Assembly (NCBI GenBank): GCA_903970295.1
Contig: CAJCHQ010000598.1
Span: 1 to 5,704, forward strand
Length of the DNA: 5,704 bases
Source: Bryobacterales bacterium
GTDB lineage: Bacteria; Cyanobacteriota; Vampirovibrionia; Obscuribacterales; Obscuribacteraceae
Direction of reading: 5' to 3'
The translations under genes were made by a program, and so were the position numbers. Under the pieces are notes generated by a model. The model did not search any database and was not told where the DNA came from. It saw only the letters and a list, made by a program, of their open reading frames with translations. Numbering within the stretch: position 1 is the first letter of the stretch; every line of letters starts with the position of its first letter. Below are positions 1 through 5,610 of the stretch, one piece after another.

Positions 1-175
1 CGCGCGATGGCCGATGCCCGAAGCCCTCAATCACCTGCTTCAAAACCATCTCGCCTGCGTGGTAGTCGCTCTTTTCGAGGATGATCGGCTTCACGTCTGT
101 TCTTAAGAGGAGCTCGTATGCCGCCGTTAGACCGGCCGGGCCGGCGCCTATGATGATGGCGACTTTTTCTGTCAT
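1..175 (-). CDS. NAD(P)/FAD-dependent oxidoreductase, N-terminal fragment (runs off window)
   Basis: Only the first 58 codons are present; the 3' part lies beyond the left edge. The protein begins [20 protein letters not shown], a classic dinucleotide-binding beta-alpha-beta fold with the GxGxxG motif (GAGPAG, residues 10-15). The second strand ends in an acidic residue (PIILEKSD, Glu about 34) that would bind the adenosine ribose of FAD. This opening is typical of the amine-oxidase/protoporphyrinogen-oxidase/UDP-galactopyranose-mutase-like flavoproteins often found in glycan clusters. In that family the acidic residue is normally followed by a Gly-Gly motif; here the sequence reads DYHAGEMVL and then departs from what I expect. 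The ATG at 175-173 is the first start after an in-frame TGA; I see no strong Shine-Dalgarno. It lies 99 bases downstream of galE on the same strand, so it is probably in the same operon. The flavoprotein class is well supported, but the substrate is unknown. Confidence 0.8.
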   Translation of the reverse strand, partial: MTEKVAIIIGAGPAGLTAAYELLLRTDVKPIILEKSDYHAGEMVLKQVIEGFGHRPSR

Positions 176-204
176 TAGTAAACCGTCAGGGATTCAGAAA
201 GTCA

Positions 205-225
205 AACCAGGGCACTTCCCCGGTT
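205..225 (-). terminator. Hairpin in the galE-oxidoreductase gap, possible weak terminator
   Basis: On the minus strand AACCGGGG, a 5-base loop and CCCTGGTT form an 8-bp stem with one G-U pair. It lies 50 bases past the galE stop and 30 bases before the oxidoreductase ATG. The bases that follow (TGACTTTCT) contain only a broken T tract, so it is at best a weak or attenuating terminator. It may instead be an mRNA-stabilising or processing hairpin between two co-transcribed genes. Confidence 0.3.
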
Positions 226-274
226 GCCTAGCCTTTAGATTAGCAGAATTTTTGCAAGATTTAGAGCGCTGGCT

Positions 275-1258
275 TTAATACCGACGGTTTTGCTCCCATT
301 GCCAGGCTGAATTGATGATGTCATCAAGCGAATGACGGGGTTGCCACGAAAGCAATTTATGCGCTTTCTCGAAATTAGCCACTAAGGTCGGTGGATCGCC
401 GAAGCGGCGCGGTCCCATTTTTACCGGAATTTCGCGCCCGGTCACCGCTTGGCACTTTTCGATTACTTCTTTGACCGAGGCTCCAACCGCGGTGCCAAGA
501 TTGACGGCTTCCGCGACATTTTTATTGATCACGAGATCGAGGGCTGCCAGATGCGCGTCAGCCAGATCGAATACGTGGACATAATCCCTGACGCAGCTGC
601 CGTCTTCAGTTTCGTAATCATCTCCGTGTACTTCGACGGCATCGATTTTGCCAATTGCTGCTTGCAGAATGCGGGGAATAAGATGAGTTTCGGGTTCGTG
701 GCTTTCGCCGATCAAGCCTTTTTCGTCGGCGCCGGCGGCGTTAAAGTAGCGCAATGCGACATATGACCAGCCGGAAGTCGAAGCCAAGCTATTGAGGATT
801 TGTTCGATGATCAGCTTGGTTAATCCGTAGGTGTTGACGGGCTTCTGCGGATGCATCTCGTCGACGGGATTGTAATTGATTCTGCCGTAAGTCGCACACG
901 AAGAGGAGAAGACGATTTTTTTGACCCCATGTTCTTCCATGCATTCGAAGAGCCTGATCGAATTGACAACGTTGTTATTGAAGTATTTGAATGGCTTGTA
1001 TTGCGACTCGCCCACGTAGGCGTTGGCGGCGAAGTGGACGACTGCGTCTATTTTGTTGTTCTCGAAGACATTCGTGAGCGCCTGGACATCGCCTGTATCG
1101 GCTGCGACGAATTTGATTTTGCCGAAGTAAGAAAGCGCTTCTCTATGCCCTTCGGAAAGATTATCCAGGACGATGACGTCGTATTTGGTGTCACTGTTCA
1201 GCAAGCGATTGAGAAAGTGGCTGCCGACATAGCCTGCCCCGCCGGTTATTAAGATCAT
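275..1258 (-). CDS. galE: UDP-glucose 4-epimerase (GalE), extended SDR family
   Basis: This cytoplasmic enzyme interconverts UDP-glucose and UDP-galactose (Leloir pathway) using tightly bound NAD+. The 327-residue length is close to the usual ~330-340. Motifs, numbered from the ATG: the NAD-binding glycine motif TGGAGYVGSH (5-14), Asp32 at the end of the second strand (VLDNLSEG), HFAANAYVGES (75-85), the SSSCATYG segment with the likely catalytic Ser120, the YxxxK pair Tyr144/Lys148 in YGLTK, LRYFNAAGAD (169-178), and the C-terminal RDYVHVFDLADAH and RRFGDPPTLVAN motifs. An in-frame TTG at 1261-1259 would add one residue. I prefer the ATG at 1258-1256 because family members begin MILITGGAG, a Shine-Dalgarno (AAAGGGA) lies 7 bases before it, and it overlaps the upstream stop as TGATG, a translational-coupling arrangement. 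In this cluster it probably supplies UDP-galactose for glycan assembly. Specificity for UDP-GalNAc or another UDP-sugar cannot be excluded. Confidence 0.95.
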   Translation of the reverse strand: MILITGGAGYVGSHFLNRLLNSDTKYDVIVLDNLSEGHREALSYFGKIKFVAADTGDVQALTNVFENNKIDAVVHFAANAYVGESQYKPFKYFNNNVVNSIRLFECMEEHGVKKIVFSSSCATYGRINYNPVDEMHPQKPVNTYGLTKLIIEQILNSLASTSGWSYVALRYFNAAGADEKGLIGESHEPETHLIPRILQAAIGKIDAVEVHGDDYETEDGSCVRDYVHVFDLADAHLAALDLVINKNVAEAVNLGTAVGASVKEVIEKCQAVTGREIPVKMGPRRFGDPPTLVANFEKAHKLLSWQPRHSLDDIINSAWQWEQNRRY

Positions 1259-2943
1259 CAATGCGTCCCTTTCTCTTTAGCCAAGACCTTAGGCTGAGCC
1301 TTCAGTTGGTAGCACTCTGTGCTTTCTTGAAAACCTGAATGTTCAGTTACGTGTTGTTTGCTGACCAGGCTCTTATCATAGTAGGTGATGTCGGTGACGG
1401 CGAAGCAAATATAATTATTGTCGAGAATTTTTTGAATTCCAGATTGTTTCATTTGGGTTTGTAATTCCTCACCTTGGACAAAAATCAGTTTTGGTCTCTC
1501 GGTCAGGATTTGGCCCTTCAATCTGGTCAGGAGCCTCTCATGGTCTTCGTACGGCTTGATGTGCAAGAAGAGCATTGTCGCCAATTCATTGTCCAGGCGT
1601 CCCATCTGCAGAAGCGGTTCGCCGTGCAACAAGAATGTCACCGGCCGCCGCCGCATTTGCAAAATTATGGGAAAAGCGGGGTATTCATGCATGGTGAGCA
1701 GAAGCACGCCGTCGTCGACGCCTGAATGATGATACAAAATCTCAGACATGGCGTTGTAATCAGTGCGAATGTAATCGAATCGATGCATAGCAATGTCTAC
1801 CAGGTCTCGCCTTGTCTGCATCAGTGCCACCCGGCAAAAAAATAGAGTGAGAGCGATTGCCAGCCATTTGTGCAAAGTTTTAGGATGTTTTTTGCCCCAT
1901 AATCTGAGATTGAATACGGCTAAATTGGCGATTGCCAGGCCAGCGAACATAAATACTACGGCGTGAGCAGAAAATCCTCTTTGCAAAAGCACGAAAAGTG
2001 AAAACCCGCAGACATTCAAAACTGCTAATGGGGCCAGAGGTTGTTCTTTGAAAATGCGCGGAAAGCGGCTGCCCAAGCTGATCGTGATCGCGCAGGTCAG
2101 GGCGAATACATAAATCAGTTCTTTGCGGACAACGCCATTGGGAGCGAATCGCAGTCTCAAATCCAGGATGAACGGGCACCAGCTCAGAGTCGGTACATAT
2201 TTGACCAGAGGCTCCCGAATGGAGGCGGGCAAAAGCCAAATGTGAGCCAGATACAAGGCCGTAAAGACAAGCAGGCTGAGAAGTTCTGGCCGGATCAGCA
2301 AACGAGGGCGACGGTGCCAGACGAGTAAGAACAACTCGCCCACTAAAAGCATGGGTAGAAAGAACAGGGTGATATTACAGGCGATACCAGCGAGAATGCC
2401 CGTGACTATGGCGTCTCTTTTTGTCAAAGGCTGTTCTTGCATCCGCAGCCAGCGCAAGACAAAGTAAGGGACGGCGAGAAGCAGGAAGAGGTGTTGGCTC
2501 TGTCCGAATTCGAATAGCAACATCAGATTCAAACCGGCAAAGGCAATGGCGAACGAAAATTCGACTCCAGGTGCTGCCCGGTATTTAGTTGTTGTGACCA
2601 AATGGTGCGTATACCAGAACGAAGCGATGGCCAGGATTAGCACACAAATATCAAAGCAAAAAATCGGCTCGAGATGGAAAATATTTCCCAGCGCAGCGGG
2701 CGACAATGCCATATAGATCTGCATCGGCGTTTGCGGCACCAGGTAGTCTTTGTAGGGCATGGCGCCAGCCAGGGTCAATTTCGCGCACTGCAAAGAGGCT
2801 GCCGGATCCGAGCCTATTCTTATGGGGTGGAGCAAGAATTGTAAGAGCAACGTGGCAAAAACGAAGAGGGCAAAACCGTTTGTCAGTGACATTCTTGTCG
2901 ACAACAAAAGCTTTTTGAGATTTCTGAATTTCGTTCTCGCCAT
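1258..2943 (-). CDS. Polytopic membrane protein, divergent GT-C-type glycosyltransferase-like (paralog of the upstream gene)
   Basis: This 561-residue integral membrane protein has about ten hydrophobic segments (roughly 22-40, 95-112, 128-145, 149-166, 178-200, 219-239, 275-291, 303-320, 325-346, 356-372) and a soluble tail (373-561). Between the first two segments is a long loop with GSDPAAS (Asp46), GAMPYKDYLVP (Asp66) and QTPMQIY. This is the layout of GT-C enzymes, where first-loop acidic residues serve catalysis and the donor is a polyprenyl-phosphate sugar. It is clearly a paralog of the gene just upstream: both share the HP-RIG-D opening of the loop, an EFGQ..HLF motif (145-153), P-FP..LQ (422-429) and RPKLIF-Q (483-490). 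However, the KGW-type motif near the last membrane segments is altered here to QRGFSAH (321-327), and the tail motif next to the membrane is also changed. It may have a different substrate or be non-catalytic. The ATG is 6 bases after the upstream stop with no strong Shine-Dalgarno, which suggests coupled translation. The family is inferred from topology and motifs; the function is unproven. Confidence 0.7.
   Translation of the reverse strand: MARTKFRNLKKLLLSTRMSLTNGFALFVFATLLLQFLLHPIRIGSDPAASLQCAKLTLAGAMPYKDYLVPQTPMQIYMALSPAALGNIFHLEPIFCFDICVLILAIASFWYTHHLVTTTKYRAAPGVEFSFAIAFAGLNLMLLFEFGQSQHLFLLLAVPYFVLRWLRMQEQPLTKRDAIVTGILAGIACNITLFFLPMLLVGELFLLVWHRRPRLLIRPELLSLLVFTALYLAHIWLLPASIREPLVKYVPTLSWCPFILDLRLRFAPNGVVRKELIYVFALTCAITISLGSRFPRIFKEQPLAPLAVLNVCGFSLFVLLQRGFSAHAVVFMFAGLAIANLAVFNLRLWGKKHPKTLHKWLAIALTLFFCRVALMQTRRDLVDIAMHRFDYIRTDYNAMSEILYHHSGVDDGVLLLTMHEYPAFPIILQMRRRPVTFLLHGEPLLQMGRLDNELATMLFLHIKPYEDHERLLTRLKGQILTERPKLIFVQGEELQTQMKQSGIQKILDNNYICFAVTDITYYDKSLVSKQHVTEHSGFQESTECYQLKAQPKVLAKEKGTH
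1266..1272 (-). promoter_or_regulatory. galE ribosome binding site (decides the start)
   Basis: AAAGGGA lies inside the last codons of the upstream membrane-protein gene. It is 7 bases before the ATG at 1258 but only 4 before the alternative TTG at 1261, so it favours the ATG and coupled translation with the upstream gene. Confidence 0.7.
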
Positions 2944-2949
2944 TTTGCT

Positions 2950-4608
2950 CTACTTGATGCGCCTGTACACATTCATGTCTTCGACGGCTCTCATAACTTC
3001 GTAGTCGCGCAATGTCGTCGACCTGAAGTCGTAAGGTTCAAGATAACGTTCTACAGGTGCTTGCTGGATGAATATAAGCTTTGGCCGGTTGGTTTCGATG
3101 TCTGCTATGTACTGATCGAGCACTTTCTGTTTGTAGGCTAAAAGACGTTTGTGCTCTTTAGTTAGAGGGTTTTGATTCTCGACGATTTCGAACAAAGAAA
3201 GAACGATGGCATTCAGGTGTCTGGAAGCTGGCGTGCGGTTTGTTTGCAGCAGTGCCGGAAATGCTGGAAAAACGCCATTACCCAGGAAAAGGACGGTGTC
3301 ACCCAGTTTTGTATATTGCAAAATGGTTTTGGCATAAGGTGCCAGGTCTAAATCGGCGCAAGTGCCTTTGTAGCCGACCTGGGCTAAATCAAATCTTGGT
3401 GCTTGCAGCGCTTCGTACAAATGTTGACTGAAGTTGCGCAGGGGGAATGTACAGCCAAAAGTGAGCAAAATGCTCAACGCCATTGTTCGATTAGAGCCTA
3501 GCTTTCGCGCCAGGTAGCTAAGTGAAAGGCTGGCAGCCAGAGCGATTAACAGGAATCCACCGAAGATTGTAGGAATCGCTTGATAGGTCCAACCTTTGCC
3601 CTGATAATCGAAAATAACCAGCGCTGCCAGAGTTAACACCGTAATTGGTGGCAGCAAACTGGACCGGCGAGGCATCAATTGAGCGAGCAAAAGCAATGCC
3701 AGAAGAATTTGCAATCGATCTACTCCCCAGGCATTGAGAATGAAGATGTCGGCTGCATCCCAGAAGATGTACCCATAAGAATAGAGAGGAACGATGAAGG
3801 AAAAATATGCCTCTCTCATGGCTGCCGGCACAAACAGAAAATGCAACACGTATACAAGAGCAACCAGGGAGGCTGCATATACTTCAGGCGTGAAGAGCAG
3901 CTTGTAGCGGCGATCTTGAATAAGCCAGAATATTTCCAGAGCGGCCGCGACAAAAACGAAATAGTGCTTCAGGCAAGTGCCAAGACCGGCCATCAGTCCC
4001 AGAAGAATCGACTCGCCGGGGTGAAAGCTTTCGCCCTGGCGCCGATACAGGCGTAAAAAGAAAAAGGGCGTATAGAGTAACACAAAAAGGTGCTCGCGCT
4101 GACCGAATTCATAGCCGGTGAAACCGCTGAGCACTGTTAATGCTACCAACAGCGGTGCCAGATAAAAAAAGTGATAGAGATGCGTGCGTCTGAACAAAAT
4201 GTGACCCGTAGCCAGAAGGGAGATCAAGGCTATGAGCCAGACGAACAAGTTGAAAGCCAGGCTGGGAGGGATCTGAAAATACTGCGAACCCACGGCTGGT
4301 ATGGTATCGAGATAATAAATCAAGGGCGGATTACTATCGAGCATGTCCACGTATGGCAGGTTGCCGTGCAGAAGCAGCCGGGCCATTTCGAAGTGCAATG
4401 CCTGATCGTGTCCGATGCGCAAGGGATGAAGCAGAATCTCGCCGAGCAAATCTGCCAGCAGTGCTCCGCACAACAGATAAGTCAGAATGGCCATTTCTTT
4501 GGGACTGGTTTTCGACCGGAGAACTCTTTTGACAATGCCAATCGATCTGACATTGCTTATTCCGGTAAAAATTTTCTGAGCCAGATTGTTGATGGTTCGC
4601 TCTTTCAA
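2950..4608 (-). CDS. Polytopic membrane protein, GT-C-type glycosyltransferase-like
   Basis: This integral membrane protein has up to 552 residues and about ten to eleven hydrophobic segments (from about 42-61, then 115-135, 148-163, 169-187, 200-231, 242-262, 298-312, 318-334, 343-362, 372-389), followed by a soluble tail. The first external loop carries GHDQALHFEMARLLLHG (Asp68), NLPYVDMLD (Asp88) and SNPPLIYY. A later loop has YQGKGWTYQ (335-343), and the tail has VFPAFPALLQ and ASRH (461-464). Together these resemble the GT-C fold (PMT/ArnT-like) that transfers sugars from polyprenyl-phosphate donors outside the cytoplasmic membrane. It keeps more of the expected motifs than its downstream paralog. 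Start choice is uncertain: the first in-frame start is a TTG at 4608-4606 with no Shine-Dalgarno and an in-frame stop just upstream. ATG at codon 39 (4494-4492) would give 514 residues beginning right before the first membrane segment. The acceptor is unknown. Confidence 0.75.
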   Translation of the reverse strand: MKERTINNLAQKIFTGISNVRSIGIVKRVLRSKTSPKEMAILTYLLCGALLADLLGEILLHPLRIGHDQALHFEMARLLLHGNLPYVDMLDSNPPLIYYLDTIPAVGSQYFQIPPSLAFNLFVWLIALISLLATGHILFRRTHLYHFFYLAPLLVALTVLSGFTGYEFGQREHLFVLLYTPFFFLRLYRRQGESFHPGESILLGLMAGLGTCLKHYFVFVAAALEIFWLIQDRRYKLLFTPEVYAASLVALVYVLHFLFVPAAMREAYFSFIVPLYSYGYIFWDAADIFILNAWGVDRLQILLALLLLAQLMPRRSSLLPPITVLTLAALVIFDYQGKGWTYQAIPTIFGGFLLIALAASLSLSYLARKLGSNRTMALSILLTFGCTFPLRNFSQHLYEALQAPRFDLAQVGYKGTCADLDLAPYAKTILQYTKLGDTVLFLGNGVFPAFPALLQTNRTPASRHLNAIVLSLFEIVENQNPLTKEHKRLLAYKQKVLDQYIADIETNRPKLIFIQQAPVERYLEPYDFRSTTLRDYEVMRAVEDMNVYRRIK

Positions 4609-4622
4609 GTGGCGACAGATTT

Positions 4623-4649
4623 ATTATATCTGCGCTTCCAGGCGAGCAA
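4623..4649 (-). promoter_or_regulatory. Possible promoter before the first GT-C-like gene
   Basis: A perfect TATAAT reads on the minus strand at 4628-4623 in the 44-base gap between the thioredoxin-like gene and the GT-C-like gene. The best -35 candidate is poor: TTGCTC at 4649-4644, spacer 15. A small inverted repeat (CAGAT, 7 bases, ATCTG; 4616-4632) spans the -10 box. A start point around 4616 would leave almost no leader before the TTG start, or about 120 bases before the alternative ATG. The evidence is one good hexamer only. Confidence 0.35.
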
Positions 4650-4652
4650 ACT

Positions 4653-5339
4653 TCAGCCCTTGTTCAAGACCTTCTTGACTGAACCGTCGAGATCGTCGGT
4701 GGCGGAGTAGCCGACAAAATAATTGACGACTTTGCCATCAGCATCCAGAAAGACTACTGTCGGAATCGGGCTGACGTCGTATTGCTCCATGATTTTTTCG
4801 TTTTTAGGATCGTCGACATCGATGGAGGAGACATCAACCTGAGTGCCATACTGTCCCTGCACCTTGTCCAGGTCTGTCTTCAGTTGTTTGCATGGCTCAG
4901 CCCAGGCGGCTGTAAAACTGAGGATGCGCGGATGAGCGATGCCCGCCGCCGCCACTCGCCTACCTTTGATGCGGGCGGCGCCGATTTTGGCTTTGGGCGC
5001 CACTACTTCTTTTGGCAACTCCAAAAGCAGCTGGTTCGCCGCCAGGGTAAATTCTCCACCAGCGCCTAATCTCAGCGCTTTTCTCAACTCCGGTTTGGCG
5101 GCTGCGTATTTTTTCGTTTTCGCCAGCGATTCGCCTAGAAGGTAGTGTCCTTCTGCGCTCTCAGGATCCGTGGCCAGATACGTTTCGAGGACCGGGATGG
5201 CACCTTTCCAATTGCTTTTATCAATTGCCTGGCGCGCGGCGTCTGGAATCGGATTGGCCGCGTTTGCCGCCAGGGTGGCGAAAACCCCGGTCAGACAAAG
5301 CCCGGTCATACATAGAGCGTTGATTAACTTGTTGCGCAT
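4653..5339 (-). CDS. Secreted TPR-thioredoxin-like protein with a single-cysteine active site (WAEPC)
   Basis: The 228-residue protein has three parts. Residues 1-27 form a Sec-type signal peptide: a charged MRNK start, a hydrophobic core, and likely cleavage after ANA (25-27). There is no lipobox. Residues about 31-97 look like two TPR-type helical repeats (NWKGAIPVLETYL...DPESAEGHYLLGESLAKTKKYAAA), so a protein-interaction role is likely. After a basic linker, residues about 135-228 form a thioredoxin fold: strand ILSFTAAW, active site W146-A-E-P-C150, and the cis-proline loop SPIPTVVF (Pro193), then LDADGKVV and a C-terminal helix. The usual WCxPC has lost its first cysteine, and Cys150 is the only cysteine left in the mature protein, so it cannot form an internal disulfide. 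It may bind or chaperone partners, or act as a monothiol. The ATG is supported by GGAG 6 bases upstream. It is the first gene of the minus-strand run, and the next gene begins 44 bases on. Confidence 0.85.
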   Translation of the reverse strand: MRNKLINALCMTGLCLTGVFATLAANAANPIPDAARQAIDKSNWKGAIPVLETYLATDPESAEGHYLLGESLAKTKKYAAAKPELRKALRLGAGGEFTLAANQLLLELPKEVVAPKAKIGAARIKGRRVAAAGIAHPRILSFTAAWAEPCKQLKTDLDKVQGQYGTQVDVSSIDVDDPKNEKIMEQYDVSPIPTVVFLDADGKVVNYFVGYSATDDLDGSVKKVLNKG

Positions 5340-5345
5340 GATTTT

Positions 5346-5349
5346 CTCC
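5346..5349 (-). promoter_or_regulatory. Ribosome binding site of the thioredoxin-like gene
   Basis: GGAG on the minus strand lies 6 bases before the ATG at 5339. This is a standard Shine-Dalgarno position and supports the chosen start. Confidence 0.75.
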
Positions 5350-5378
5350 GAATTTGAGGACCAGATCGTAGCCAGTGC

Positions 5379-5402
5379 TTGTCACAGGTATCACTGTGAC
5401 AA
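5379..5402. promoter_or_regulatory. 24-bp palindrome, likely operator or leader hairpin
   Basis: TTGTCACAG, a 6-base spacer (GTATCA) and CTGTGACAA form a perfect inverted repeat with 9-bp arms, about 40 bases before the thioredoxin-like ATG. It starts about 10 bases downstream of the predicted transcription start. That position suits a repressor operator, or a hairpin in the mRNA leader. Neither strand has a T tract after it, so it is not a terminator. It does not match the CRP arrangement (TGTGA-N6-TCACA) or the Rex consensus as I know them. The binding protein is unknown. Confidence 0.65.
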
Positions 5403-5418
5403 CGAGATTGTTAGGAGG

Positions 5419-5447
5419 ATTGTAGCGTGATGGGTTTTTTCTGACAC
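5419..5447 (-). promoter_or_regulatory. Predicted sigma70-type promoter of the thioredoxin-like gene
   Basis: On the minus strand GTGTCA (5447-5442, 4 of 6 matches to TTGACA) is followed after exactly 17 bases by TACAAT (5424-5419, 5 of 6 matches to TATAAT). The expected start is near 5412, giving a leader of about 73 bases that contains the palindrome at 5379-5402 and the GGAG site. It may also serve the downstream glycan genes by read-through. This is motif evidence only. Confidence 0.55.
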
Positions 5448-5540
5448 CAGGGCTTTTTCGGGTGGCTGACAAATTTTCCTGGAGGTCAACCGATATCGTT
5501 TGAGTTTCTTGCCATCGGGGGCAGAATAATTCTCGCCTCC

Positions 5541-5566
5541 GTCAGAAGAATGCGAGTTTTTCTGAC
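5541..5566. repeat. Inverted repeat, 7-bp arms (GTCAGAA / TTCTGAC)
   Basis: GTCAGAA (5541-5547) and TTCTGAC (5560-5566) are perfect complements around a 12-base spacer. On the + strand the pairing extends to 10 bp with one G-U pair. The right arm lies in TTTTTCTGAC (5557-5566), which recurs exactly at 5436-5445, next to the predicted promoter. It may be a regulator site upstream of that promoter, or a hairpin ending a transcript from outside the window. Confidence 0.35.
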
Positions 5567-5594
5567 TTTGAGCAAGGCTTAATGGAGCGGATGA

Positions 5595-5610
5595 AACCAA
5601 TAGATTGGTT
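5595..5610. repeat. Short palindrome AACCAAT-AG-ATTGGTT
   Basis: Perfect 7-bp arms surround a 2-base centre. The element sits between two direct copies of TGGAGCG (5583-5589 and 5610-5616, 27 bases apart). The tight centre would not make a stable hairpin loop, so a dimeric DNA-binding protein site is the more natural reading. No target gene can be named. Confidence 0.35.

Noticed and set aside
177..205. TTGACT-N17-TTTACT as a promoter for the oxidoreductase gene
   Set aside because: The -10 hexamer is poor and abuts the ATG, so the transcript would start inside the coding region.
851..1252. + strand open frame (133 codons) opposite galE
   Set aside because: galE on the other strand carries every family motif; this frame is its complement and has no motif of its own.
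1880..2239. Second minus-strand frame (119 codons) inside the second GT-C-like gene
   Set aside because: It is an out-of-frame overlap within an intact membrane-protein gene, with a Ser/Arg-rich peptide that resembles no family.
4664..4678. TCAAGA-CCT-TCTTGA inverted repeat as a terminator of the thioredoxin-like gene
   Set aside because: It lies inside the last codons of the gene, has only 6-bp AT-rich arms and no T tract after it.
4171..4710. Long + strand open frame (179 codons) opposite the first GT-C-like gene
   Set aside because: It is antisense to a clearly coding membrane protein, spans the intergenic gap and the end of the thioredoxin-like gene, and gives a Gln-rich peptide with no recognisable domain, as expected for a shadow frame.
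5491..5498. CGATATCG palindrome
   Set aside because: An 8-base self-complementary word is too short to mean anything on its own and has no second copy or supporting context.
5391..5600. Minus-strand frame of 69 codons upstream of the thioredoxin-like gene
   Set aside because: It starts with TTG, has no ribosome binding site, overlaps the predicted promoter and a palindrome arm, and the Ser/Lys-rich peptide is not recognisable.
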